The notes beneath the pieces are model-generated. The model was not told where the DNA came from. It searched no databases and saw only the letters and a list, made by a program, of their open reading frames with translations. This document shows, piece by piece, positions 10,068-20,806 of a DNA stretch of 64,000 bases (within the stretch, counting starts at the first letter, position 1; each line of letters opens with the position of its first letter). Source of the DNA: Isoetes taiwanensis (lineage: Eukaryota > Streptophyta > Lycopodiopsida > Isoetales > Isoetaceae); assembly GCA_021234155.1 (NCBI GenBank), contig JAJEKV010000003.1, positions 30,241,166 through 30,305,165 on the forward strand, in the 5' to 3' direction. The position numbers and the translations under genes were made by a program.

Positions 10068-11944
10068 GACCGGTTTTACTCCAGATTTTTTAAATGCAGT
10101 TTTCGTAGATTCCATGGATCTGGAACCGAAACAAAGGAGGTCGGATTTCGATTGCTCTGATCCCTCCCCTGTTTTATCTGCATGTGCATCAGCTATGGAG
10201 TTTGTCTGCAAGTTTTTGGATCTTGTTGTTAGTAAAACAACCACTCCGGTGGTGTCCATCTTCAGCTTACTCCATCTCAAGCGTACTCCATCATTTCTAC
10301 TAAAGGTTGGTTGCCATTGATCTATCCATTTATTGGCCAACTCTTTATTTCTTTTATCTAACTCGCTATGCATCGTTGCAATTGTGCAAACTAGGTGTGC
10401 CCACAGATATGCCAAGCTGATATTACAGGAGTGTCAACTTCTTCGTGGTACTTCTCAGCGTAAGTTTTTCATATAGCCCATGTTGTGTAACTTTTTCATT
10501 AAGCAATGCATAAGCTCTTACATAGATCCAAGTGATGCTTTTGTTTAGATCTCCTATGTCCGCTTCAGAGCTATTTAGATATTCGTATGCTGGGTCTCTG
10601 TGTCTGCATCCCAAATCCATCTAAACTCAATTACTTTTTCCTTTAGGTCTGTAGTATTTCCAGTAATATTTAGGTCTATAGTATTTCCAGTAATATTTAT
10701 GCTCCAAGTAGCAGACTGTTCTTGGCTATCTGGGTTGTGCTTTTGCATAATTCAAAGGGCCCTTTGCCAGATAGCTTTGGCCATTTCACAATTCCAGAAA
10801 CTGTGGAATTGGGTCAGTGGCTTTTAATCTTCACGCTTGAAGTTTTCCTTTTACCTTCCTTGCCTTCTATTTTTCACTTTTAAAGCACTGGTACCAAATT
10901 TTATAAAATTGCTCTGATGCAGGCTCTACAAGGCATGAAACGAATTTCAGCCATGGCAAATGTCTATTGTTCTCCTTATATTCTACCTTTTTATGCAAGA
11001 AAACGACTTTATAGCATATTTAACGTAGATGGCAAGGAAATAACCAACGTCCGTCAAAGCTTCCACAAGGAGCGGACTATAGAGAACTAGGAGAGGACCA
11101 AAAAGAGCCATAAGAGCAGAGATTGATGAAATTTGCTTAATCTAGTCAAGTTCGCCTTTTATAGGAGGCTCTTAGGTTTACAGGTTTATAACCAGCTTTA
11201 TTATGAGCCCATAAGGTTGTGTTGTTGCCCAGAAAGGCTAGTTGCTCTTGTGTCTTGGCAAGCTAGACAATCAGGGCAGGTTGTTCTTTCTTGAGTAACA
11301 GAGGTTTCCCATACTATTTCTTCTCTATGTGTTGGGACTGCCTTTAGCTTGATCTCTTGATCAATGCGCATGCATGACATGTTGTCATGCAATTCTGCAT
11401 GTTATTTTGTGAGGAAAATAAATCTCAATCTGCCTTATTTCCAATCTAGGGCAAAGCACTGTGACCTGAAAATAGGTGCTAATATGGCTTTAACCAAGTG
11501 ATCAAACCTGCAGCTGCATGGGGACGTCCAGTTGTCTGGTCAGTTTGAGGTTTTGCATAAAATAACGGCTAAGGTTAGCCAAATGGCTATTTTGTAGCAG
11601 TTTTGCCAAGAAAAACGGCTAAAGTAAATGGAAAAAATGCCCAAAAAAAAGAAAATTTTAGCCCCACAACCACACCACAACCCTTGTTCTGTAATTTCTC
11701 ACCTTTGCCCTTTTGTCCACCATTCATTTCAACCATATTGCTATTTTCCATGATCCATCCCTTTGAATTTTTAGCTAAGTACACCATCATTCCCATTATC
11801 TTTTTATTTTCATGATTATTCCCCTTGCCATATTATTTTTTATCTCTATGCTTTCCTTACCATTTTATACCATGCCATGCCCCTACTTTAAATATTTCTT
11901 CATGGTCGAACCTTGCAATTGTGTCTCATGGGCTTCCCCACAAG
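10068..11944. other. no confident gene
   Basis: A minus-strand frame at 10047-10415 (122 residues, Ser/Lys-rich second half) and one at 10423-10620 have no recognised domain. There is a 27-bp tandem duplication at about 10648-10700 (CTGTAGTATTTCCAGTAATA type). I see no RNA gene or clear transposon ends. Confidence 0.4.
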
Positions 11945-12490
11945 TAGGTTGAAGAAGAACAAGCTTATACTATTAAGAAATCCAGAAGTGGCGAATTAAT
12001 ACTGTACAGCAGTTCATGTTGTCTCTTGAATGAGATGGGTTTCGTATCGTAAATATACTCCAGGATTCTAAGCTTTAAATTTCTCATCATTATCTGTGGC
12101 TCAGTTATAGACCTGGTGGAGCCAGCCTAAAACATATGGGATTTGATAGAAAGCTACTGGAAACAAACTATAAACCGCCAAGGGACTAAGAATATAATTA
12201 TTGTCGCGTACATTTCAGTTTAATGCTTATCTCTGTACGAAAATATTATACGTTATTGTTGTAGCATAATCCAATATAATCTCCACGCCTCAAAATAATC
12301 ATCTCCCTCTTGGTTCGGGAAGTTTCCACAACCCTTGTAACCTGCTGCTGCTGGACAAATTTTAGATTTAGCTGTACATATTTAAAATTCAGATTTAGCT
12401 CAGCTAAATTAGCTGTAGAAAAATTTTTGGTGGGAAAACAGGTTCAAATCAATAGGAAAATGTATAGGGGAATGGAGGTTGGGACTTCAT
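11945..12490. repeat. HSPA12 upstream flank, copy A
   Basis: Matches 8615-9165 with a few substitutions and short indels (for example a GCC insertion after GGTGGA). It leads directly into the 2.5-kb element copy at 12494. The target duplication and the first seven bases of that element have been lost from this copy. Confidence 0.8.
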
Positions 12491-12493
12491 TCC

Positions 12494-14313
12494 TTTATCT
12501 ACGCCCCATTTAGGTTATCCCTGAAAAAATTGAAACTAAATATAGTTTCAATTTGGAAACTATATTTAGTTTCCAGAAACTATGTTCAGTTTCCCTTGAA
12601 CTCTTTCTATCCTGACTTTTTTGTTGAATTTGATGTCTTTTTCGTTGAATTTACAATGATTTCAGTGGCAATGATTTCTGTTTGTGTATCTATGCTTCCA
12701 TATCTGCAGCACAATCCAATCCATGTACAACCATCTTTTTCATTTAATGCACCAATTTTTTCATCCGGCAAAGATTTGAAGCTAAATTTTGAGGGCAAAG
12801 ATTTGGAGCAAGATCTTGAGCGCATGCCGCTCTCGCCTTGATCTTAGTATGTTGATCTTGTTCTTGTTGATTTGATTGTAGATTTGATTTTTTTTTTTAT
12901 ATTCAAACACCTGTTCTAGTGTCGGTTTTCATTCCCTATTCTCATCTCACAAAATCTGTTTTTCATCCTCGGCCGTTCTATTCTAATGATCCTCCGACCA
13001 AACTAAAAAAGTTGCCCAAAAAAATTGCTCTTTCTTTGCCACAAAAGGGAGAAAAACAGATAAGAAGATAAAATGGCTAAGATGGTGCTTGGCTGGAGTC
13101 CTAACTAAAGGACGGGGAGCATGGTAGAAGCTAAGGGGAGAGGAGAGCCGGGCTTTGCAGAGAAAAAGGAAGACCAAAAAGGATTTTGCAGAGAAAAAGG
13201 AAGGACATGGCCTGTCGGAGCTCCATCTGTTAAGTGAGTAGGATTATAGGGCATTTGTTTCTCTCGATTTTGGCCTCGAATTGGACCATCTGCATGGCAT
13301 TGAAGCTTTGGAAGTGATGGAAAATCGAAGCCCCCCTCCAGCTAGTCCTACTTATTTTTGCAAGCGTTGCTCTGGTTGATCATTTGGACACATCGATCCA
13401 GCCATTCAAACCTGATTTTTTACAGCTCATTTCTGATCTCCGGATTCTCTGTTGCTGCATAACAGTCTGATGCTACTTTTCTTTTGCTTTGTCAAGCGGG
13501 ATGGGTGAGCAATGAATTGCCTTTCTAGATATACACTCTGCCTTCAGCTTTACGGAGATAAGCCACTAGATTGCTGCTAGCTGCAACAATTTGAGGAATG
13601 CAATATTCTAAATCCCGACTCTCTATGAGGATCATAATGTCTAAATCCAGTTTTCCCAGGAAAGGGATTATTTGAAGAACGCAAGGGGCGCTTCCATTGT
13701 CTCTTCATACATGACTAATTGGTACACTACAAATGAGTACATCATTTCTGGCGATAAACAAAGTTGGCCAATACAGAAATATGAAGTCTCTGCACCGCAA
13801 AGATCTTGCAGTTAAATCACCAACAAGAGAAAATGTGCTTGAAAACATTAAAATAACCAAGGATTACTAAAAGCTTAGCAGAGGGGATCCACAAAAATAT
13901 CTTTTATATGTTGGATTCCAGACTTTCTCATCCCAACATGCCACTTAGGACCTGGAAACTTACAAAATGGAAACCTTATAAAGTTTCTTTGGAGACCTAA
14001 TATAGTTTATGTTTCTTTGAAACCTAATGCAGTTTCAAATTCAAAATATTGGCGTACTCCTCACGCTAAAAGACTCCTCATGCATTTGGGAACACAATCT
14101 TTCATAAGATCTTACACATGTGGGTAGATTACATTTTGTCATACAATCTTGAAACTTTGCCACAAAATCTTACACACGTGCCTAGACTCTTTTATTTTAT
14201 TTTGAAAAGCGGAAACCTTATAGAGTTTTCCCAAAATTAAACTACGTATAGTTTCCATAAAGGAAACCTTACAAGGTTTTCACCAGAGGAAACCTAACAT
14301 AGTATCCATGGAA
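12494..14313. mobile_element. 2.5-kb TIR element, truncated copy A
   Basis: Nearly identical to 17899-20263, apart from a 555-bp insert present only in the other copy. It stops at CCATGGAA, where sequence of the Crypton-like element begins. No protein domain is recognisable. Open frames inside it (such as 12479-12841 or 12983-13177) lack family features and occur on both strands. It carries many short palindromes of the type GAAACY...RGTTTC at both ends. Confidence 0.75.
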
Positions 14314-14364
14314 CAGAACAGTGGCCTTTTCGGCCAGAACAGTGGCCTAAATGGCCTTTACCTT
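14314..14364. repeat. GGCC palindromes beside the left end of element 2
   Basis: AACAGTGGCC occurs twice here. It forms GGCC-TTTTC-GGCC and GGCC-TAAAT-GGCC, followed by CCTTTACCTT, which is the inverse of the element's own AAGGTAAAGG across a five-base ACATA spacer. Whether this 51-bp stretch belongs to the element or to its former target is unclear. Confidence 0.5.
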
Positions 14365-14393
14365 ACATAAAGGTAAAGGGGGCCACATTTTGG
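14365..14393. repeat. left terminal inverted repeat of element 2
   Basis: Exact reverse complement of 17605-17633 over 29 bp. It includes the palindrome GGCCACATTTTGGCC (14381-14395), the counterpart of GCCACTTAGGTGGC in the smaller elements at 5519 and 6613. Confidence 0.9.
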
Positions 14394-14454
14394 CCAGCTG
14401 GATGCCACGTCAGCATCATTTATGAAGTTTTTTTTTTCTTACCTCCTTTTTTCT

Positions 14455-14800
14455 GGCGATGGTTCCGTCGCCATAGCCGTCCACATAGCTATGGCGATAT
14501 CATGTTTGGCATGGACGCTTGCTGTATTGCTGTTTCCATAGCATTTCTACATGCTTTAGCAGTTGCCATAATCGATTTCTTCGCGCATCGCCATACTTTT
14601 TGCTTAATCTTTCTGTTCTTGGGGAGTTTTGAGTTCCGGACGTCGCCATAGCTGATTTTGCTGTTTCTTGGCGCATTTCTTGGCGATTTCTTGGCGCATC
14701 GCCATACTTTTTGCTTAATCTTTCTATTCTTGGGGATTTTTGAGTTCCGGACGCCGCCATAGCTGATTTTTGAGTTCCGGACGTCGCCATAACTGAGGTT
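14455..14800. repeat. GCCATAGC/CGCCATAC-rich tandem array
   Basis: Irregular tandem repeats with units such as GAGTTCCGGACGTCGCCATA and TTCTTGGCGCATCGCCATAC occupy the presumed 5' leader of the recombinase gene. The minus-strand frame through it is repeat-generated. A related array occupies the same place in the element at 5519-6636. Confidence 0.7.
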
Positions 14801-15185
14801 TTAGAGATTTTGTCGAAGTTTTTCTGTTAATGTGTTAATAACAGAGTGCTAAGATCCGTCTTTACTGCTTTCTCATAGATTTGGAAGGATCTTTTTTTAA
14901 GATTTGTCAGGTGACATCATAACCATGCCTTTTTTTTGGATTATTTAGTATCTTTACTTTTCTAATGCATTTTTTATGTATTTAGGTTCCTACATTTACG
15001 TGGATGCGCTGTGGAGTGTGTTAGACAGTTAGACAGTTGGTTTCAAGAACATGCATGGCTTATTTCTATGCCAAATTGGTCCAAGAATATGCCTAGCTTA
15101 TTTCTATGCTTGTTTTTTTTCCAGACTTCTTTATCCTGTTAGCCTTTACCTCTACCAGATCTTGTTAAAGGTTTAATGCTTCACA

Positions 15186-17254
15186 ATGGCTTTCCGTTTT
15201 ATCCTTTCTGTCCTGGCTAATCTTATGCTCATTATTGTAAAGATGAGCATGGAAGATATAGATGTTGATGAACCTGAAATTTCTGTCCCGAGCTTTGGCC
15301 TTAACCTTACTCAAGAGCTTTCTCTTCTGGATAACATTGTGCCTGCTGAGGTTGACGAGGTGATTGGGATAATCGATTCTATGGTACTGAATGAGCATCA
15401 GCAGGAGTTTGAAGGAATAGAATGGGATGTTGGAGAGGACATTGCACAAGAGAAGGATGATGAATTCTTACCTTTGGATGAAGATATAATGAAGATGATT
15501 AACAATGGTGGAGAAGATAATTCTCCATCTCTAACTGAGTGGGCAAGAAGAAGATTTGATTCATGGAGAAAACGCTTTAATCATGATGTTTCTATTCCTA
15601 TTGAGGATCTTGATCACCGAGTTTTGAATAACATGCTGGTTCCCTTCATCCGTCAAGTAAAGAAGAAAAACGGTCTGTTGTATCCTGCTGGCAGGTAATT
15701 TCATGTATTGTATATTTTATTTTCGTTTAGCCATTAGATTTCAATTAGTTAAGTTTTTTTTCAGCTTAAGTGTACTGTTTCGAGCCATAGGAAGAATTGT
15801 TAGGAAGAAACAGGAGGCTACTGTTGGAGAGACTGGAATTGCAGAGCCAAAGTTTAATATCCTTCAATCCGATGTTTTTCGAAAGTCTGTCATTGCTTTT
15901 GTGTCAGCTGTTAAGAGGTCTAGGAGTCTTGGAATTGGAATGAAACCTAAAAAAGCAGCAGCCATTACTTTTGCTGAAGAGCAAGAGTTGCTTTCTGATA
16001 TTGATAATTCAATCTATCATGGGCCTGGCTGCCAAAAAAGGCTTGCCTATTACCTGGTTACGCGTTTTGGAATCAGAGGTTGTGGTGAACTTCATCAAGT
16101 TCAAGATATAGATCTGAGTTTGGAGACTGATTGTAATGGTGAAATGCTGAAATATGATGAAAGATTGAGCAAGACGAATCAGGTAACCCCTACCAGATTT
16201 GAGCAGTGCCATTTTAGACCACCGGTGTGGAGTTACGAGAGTGATTTTATCAAGACCTACAAGCAATATGTTAGGCATTTGCCTCGAAAGGTGGATAGTG
16301 GTAAGAGATCGTTATTTTTTACTCCGATTATGAGGCCTAGGACAATGGTAAGTATTTTCTTGCTTTAGATAATTTATTTTTCCAGTTCTTTTAACTTAGT
16401 GTTCCTATTTTAGGTCTGGAATCATAGCAACAGAGTTGGTGAGAAGACTATTAGGCTATGGTTGAAATGCATAGGGGAGCTTGCTAATCTTGACATTATG
16501 AACAAGAGCGGAAGGGTTACTAATGTTACAAGGATGTCATTGGCAGGAGTTCCTCCAGAAATTGGGATGCAGGTTACTGATCACAGGTCTATTACTTCAT
16601 TTCAGAAGTAAGTATTTATTTGTTTATTCTTTTTATTTTTAGATGTATGTTAATTTTTTGTTGTTCTTTAGCTATGATAGGTCTAGGGACTTGCAAGTTG
16701 ATGCTGCTATGGACATAATCGGGAAGTCAGTTGCTGATGATGGCAGTGGCAGAAACTATCAGGATGTTCTGAATGCGCATGTGGATAAGCGGAGGAAGAT
16801 TGAGAACGAGAAGCTGAAATCTAGTGCTGTTATTACTGATTCGCAGACTGAGAGATCCTTTTTAAGGGGTAGTACCTCCAATAGTGGCATCTTGGCCGAG
16901 TTGAATCCCAATGTAATTGCTAGGCCAGTTTGTGGAGACATTGTTGCAACTAGTGCAGGTTCTAGAATTGTGACAGCAACAGCCAACTTGAATGGAGATC
17001 CTGCCTTCTATAAGGGGAAGAATGGTGAAGAGGTGAAGCTTTATGATCCAATTGATGAGAATGTCTTGAATAGTGCAATTGATGCATGGCCTGAGGCTGC
17101 CAAAGCTTTTCCGTGTGCAATTATCAAGGATAACACTGTTAGTACTTCAGGTGGCTTCTCGTTTATGGCTCCAGTTGCTAATTGTGTCTTTATAACATGT
17201 GCGGATGGTCGTTGCGTTGGGGAAGCTCTGGAATCTTGGAAGAAGAAGACATGA
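15186..17254 (+). CDS. Crypton-like tyrosine recombinase, four exons, apparently intact
   Basis: Exons 15186-15694, 15765-16347, 16414-16607 and 16672-17254 join in frame into 622 codons. A start at 15243 (MSMEDIDVDEPE) is equally possible. Exon one ends with an acidic region and EWARRRFDSWRKRF. Exon two has RLAYYLVTRFGIRG. Exon three carries WNHSNRVGEKTIRLWLKCIG, NKSGRVTNVTRMSLAGVPPE and VTDHRS. Exon four starts with the candidate catalytic Tyr (YDRSRDLQVDAAM). The order K-x-x-R, (G/D)HR, Tyr is the tyrosine recombinase box, which cuts and joins DNA through a 3'-phosphotyrosine. The spacing and the AGVP...TGHRS..Y wording are those of Crypton/DUF3504 proteins. HxxR has Lys for His, and GHR is DHR. 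It is roughly 35-40% similar by eye to the broken copy at 3295-5024. It lies inside perfect inverted ends, so it is probably the mobility gene. Confidence 0.75.
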
Positions 17255-17604
17255 TGAGTTCTTGTCTTCAATTCTGTCCCTTTTTTTGGAAATCAGTGGA
17301 ATTTTCTGATTCAGTACTGAGTTACTGTTTTTGATCAGTGTTTCTTCAATTTCTATAATACAGTGTTTCCTGAACTTCTATAATACAGTGTTTTTGATCA
17401 GTGTTTCTTATTATACAGTGTTTTTGATCAGTGTTTCTATAATACAGTGTTTTTTGATCAGTGTTTTTGATCAGTTTTTGATCTGTGCAATTTCTATCTT
17501 ATGTGATCAAGTATATTTCTGTATAAAAATCAAGTAATCAAGTCAGCTGAAATCAACTGACCATAACAAGAACTATTACTGGATTTAAAATCGGCTGAAA
17601 AAAA
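17255..17604. repeat. 3' region of element 2 with short tandem repeats
   Basis: About six imperfect copies of TACAGTGTTTTTGATCAGTG with TTTCTATAA linkers lie between 17325 and 17480. The open frame at 17331-17537 is repeat-derived. The right inverted end follows. Confidence 0.7.
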
Positions 17605-17633
17605 CCAAAATGTGGCCCCCTTTACCTTTATGT
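17605..17633. repeat. right terminal inverted repeat of element 2
   Basis: Exact reverse complement of 14365-14393 over 29 bp. The adjoining flank TATTGTTGTAGC is the interior of the HSPA12 flank repeat (compare 12255 and 8918). Confidence 0.9.
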
Positions 17634-17891
17634 TATTGTTGTAGCATAATCCAATATAATCTCCACGCCTCAAAATAATCATCTCCCTCTTGGTTCGGGA
17701 AGTTTCCACAACCCTTGTAACCTGCTGCTGCTGGACAAATTTTAGATTTAGCTGTACATGTTTAAAATTCAGATTTAGCTCAGCTAAATTAGCTGTAGAA
17801 AAATTTTTGGTGGGAAAACAGGTTCAAAACAATAGAAAAATGTATAGGGGAATAGGGGAATGGAGGTTGGGACTTCATTCCCAGTTTTGCA
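17634..17891. repeat. HSPA12 upstream flank, copy B (partial)
   Basis: Matches 8917-9174. It ends in CAGTTTTGCA (17882-17891), the left target duplication of the 2.5-kb element. Confidence 0.85.
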
Positions 17892-20390
17892 CGGTGACTT
17901 TATCTACGCCCCATTTAGGTTATCCCTGAAAAAATTGAAACTAAATATAGTTTCAATTTGGAAACTATATTTAGTTTCCAGGAAACTATGTTCAGTTTCC
18001 CTTGAACTCTTTCTATCCTGACTTTTTTGTTGAATTTGATGTCTTTTTTGTTGAATTTACAATGATTTCAGTGGCAATGATTTCTGTTTGTGTATCTATG
18101 CTTCCATATCTGCAGCACAATCCAATCCATGTACAACCATCTTTTCCATTTAATGCACCAATTTTTTCATCCGGCAAAGATTTGAAGCTAAATTTTGAGG
18201 GCAAAGATTTGGAGCAAGATTTTGAGCGCATGCCGCTCTCGCCTTGATCTTGGTATGTTGATCTTGTTCTTGTTGATTTGATTGTAGATTTGATTTTTTT
18301 TTATATTCAAACACCTGTTCTAGTGTCGGTTTTCATTCCCTATTCTCATCTCACAAAATCTGTTTTCATCTGGCTGTTCTATTCTGCATCCTCCGACCAA
18401 ACTAAAAAAGTTGCCCAAAAAAATTGCTCTTTCTTTGCCACAAAAGGGAGAAAAACAGATAAGAAGATAAAATGGCTAAGATGGTGCTTGGCTGGAGTCC
18501 TAACTAAAGGACGGGGAGCATGGTAGAAGCTAAGGGGAGAGGAGAGCCGGGCTTTGCAGAGAAAAAGGAAGACCAAAAAGGATTTTGCAGAGAAAAAGGA
18601 AGGACATGGCCTGTCGGAGCTCCATCTGTTAAGTGAGTAGGATTATAGGGCATTTGTTTCTCTCGATTTTGGCCTCGAATTGGACCATCTGCATGGCATT
18701 GAAGCTTTGGAAGTGATGGAAAATCGAAGCCCCCCTCCAGCTAGTCCTACTTATTTTTGCAAGCGTTGCTCTGGTTGATCATTTGGACACATCGATCCAG
18801 CCATTCAAACCTGATTTTTTACAGCTCATTTCTGATCTCCGGATTCTCTGTTGCTGCATAACAGTCTGATGCTACTTTTCTTTTGCTTTGTCAAGCGGGA
18901 TGGGTGAGCAATGAATTGCCTTTCTAGACATTAGAGGAAAAATGAGATCACATTTTGTCCCATTAAGGGATGCTTAAAATGCCATGTCAGCTTTTTAAAC
19001 TGTCCAATAAGAGAAGAGCTCCAGTATATCTCATTCCAGTATTATGTGGCAGCCTGTAATTAATGCAGCTGCAACTAACTTCTGTAGTATCATTTTTTCA
19101 TTATAACTTTTGATCCAGAACTCCGATTCAAAAACTTTTTGTAGCAATGTGTTCGTCTTCACAAGATCTATCTAGTGATAACCCATTCATACATCTTTTA
19201 CGATGTAAATATATAAGAAATAAGCAAAAAATCATATTTTTTTAAGGTTAACGCATATGACCATATTGAAATACATCATAACCATATATCATTGGAAAGA
19301 TCTTTTCATTCCGCATCTAATGCAACAAACGCCGCAACATTTTGACAAGTGGATCAAAAGTTATGGGGGAAAAACGACAGCAATGAAGTTGTTGGTGCTG
19401 CATTAATTGCAGTTAATAGAGGGTAGCCATTCCATTGGAGGATTCTTATGGGGATGAAATGAGATCTCAAATTTCCTCTAATGTATACACTCTGCCTTCA
19501 GCTTTACGGAGATAAGCCACTAGATTGTGCTAGCTGCAACAATTTGAGGAATGCAATATTCTAAATCCCGACTCTCTATGAGGATCATAATGTCTAAATC
19601 CAGTTTTCCCAGGAAAGGGATTATTTGAAGAACGCAAGGGGCGCTTCCATTGTCTCTTCATACATGACTAATTGGTACACTACAAATGAGTACATCATTT
19701 CTGGCGATAAACAAAGTTGGCCAATACAGAAATATGAAGTCTCTGCACCGCAAAGATCTTGCAGTTAAATCACCAACAAGAGAAAATGTGCTTGAAAACT
19801 TTAAAATAACCAAGGATTACAAAAAGCTCAGCAGAGGGGATCCACAAAAATATCTTTTATATGTTGGATTCCAGACTTTCTCATCCCAACATGCCACTTA
19901 GGACCTGGAAACTTACAAAATGGAAACCTTATAAAGTTTCTTTGGAGACCTAATATAGCTTATGTTTCTTTGAAACCTAATGCAGTTTCAAATTCAAAAT
20001 GTTGGCGTACTCCTCACGCTAAAAGACTCCTCATGCATTTGGGAACACAATCTTTCATAAGATCTTACACATGTGGGTAGATTACATTTTGTCATACAAT
20101 CTTGAAACTTTGCCACAAAATCTTACACACGTGCCTAGACTCTTTTATTTTATTTTGAAAAGCGGAAACCTTATAGAGTTTTCCCAAAAGTAAACTACGT
20201 ATAGTTTCCATAAAGGAAACCTTACAAGGTTTTCACCAGAGGAAACCTAACATAGTATCCATGGAAACTTAATACAGTTTCAATATGAAACTACATCAAG
20301 TTTCCATTGAAACCACATTAAGTTTCAGCAAGAAACCCTATGAGGTTTCCGGCGAACTCCAACCCAAATCGGGAGTAGAAAAAACCATCG
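17892..20390. mobile_element. 2.5-kb non-autonomous TIR element, copy B, with 10-bp target duplication
   Basis: It is flanked by CAGTTTTGCA on both sides (17882-17891 and 20391-20400). The unoccupied site, with a single CAGTTTTGCA, is preserved at 9165-9174. The ends are imperfect inverted repeats of about 32 bp (CGGTGACTTTATCTACGCCC against CGATGGTTTTTTCTACTCCC). A 9-11-bp target duplication is typical of Mutator-like elements. No transposase is encoded. The subterminal regions (17935-18005 and 19905-20350) hold around a dozen degenerate palindromes of GGAAACCTAATATAGTTTCC type. A 555-bp secondary insert lies at 18929-19483. Confidence 0.82.
18929..19483. mobile_element. 555-bp MITE-like insertion, absent from copy A
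   Basis: The inverted ends are CATTAGAGGAAA and TTTCCTCTAATG, with GATGAAATGAGATCTC-type similarity extending inward. Copy A reads straight through (13529 joined to 13530), so the insertion postdates the duplication. A target duplication is not obvious. Confidence 0.8.
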
Positions 20391-20396
20391 CAGTTT

Positions 20397-20806
20397 TGCA
20401 GGTGACCCGCTCCCGGTTCGCCGGTCGCGGGACCCCACCTGCCGCTTCTGGCAGTACATCGATGCGGTTTCAGGCTCTAAGACTATACGCAGATCATAAG
20501 AGCTTGTTCCAAATCTTCGTGCCCAGGAGCTGTAGCAGAGCCATAGCCACTGCCTGGACCATGAATGGCGTCCATGTAAGCCAAAAGCGCAGGCCACCCC
20601 CAAACTTGGGCTTCTAGCTCCAGCGACCTCCCTGCTCTTGTGTAGAACAAGCTGGTTTGGGTCTTGCAATACGCTTTCCCTGCTGCAACATCAGAAGAAG
20701 GCCAATTCTCAAAAATATGGACATCGGAAGGATCATTTTGATGAGCGAATGCAAAACCAGAATAAGTCGTGCCGAAATCAAGCCCCACTACCACTGTCGG
20801 ATCCAT
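20397..20806 (-). pseudogene. HSPA12-like fragment with internal deletion
   Basis: The minus strand starts MDPTVVVGLDFGTTYSGFAF and follows the first 100 residues of the gene at 6843-8596 closely (SLFYTRAGRSLELEAQVWGW). At APGHEDLEQAL it jumps to a shifted-frame SSYDLRIVLEPETASMYC. About 340 bp between them, including VTVPAIWDDGAK, is missing. What follows is the QKRQ end seen at 9175-9290. Not functional. Confidence 0.85.

Larger units (their letters stand above)
14365..17633 (+). mobile_element. 3.27-kb TIR-bounded element with a Crypton-like recombinase gene
   Basis: Perfect 29-bp inverted ends lie at 14365-14393 and 17605-17633, starting ACATAAAGGTAAAGGGGGCC. Inside are a GCCATAGC-rich array (14455-14800), a four-exon recombinase gene (15186-17254) and a 3' tandem array of ATACAGTGTTTTTGATCAGT (17325-17480). 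No target duplication is seen: the left flank is the broken end of copy A of the 2.5-kb element and the right flank is the interior start of the next duplication unit. Classical Cryptons are described without long inverted ends, so this structure is notable. Confidence 0.72.

Noticed and set aside
12479-12841. 120-residue plus-strand frame in the 2.5-kb element
   Set aside because: It also occurs in the second copy, but with differing N-termini, an overlapping frame of the same size on the other strand and no domain. Probably not coding.
15165-15449. Minus-strand frame opposite recombinase exon 1
   Set aside because: A shadow of a well-supported exon, without splice or domain support.
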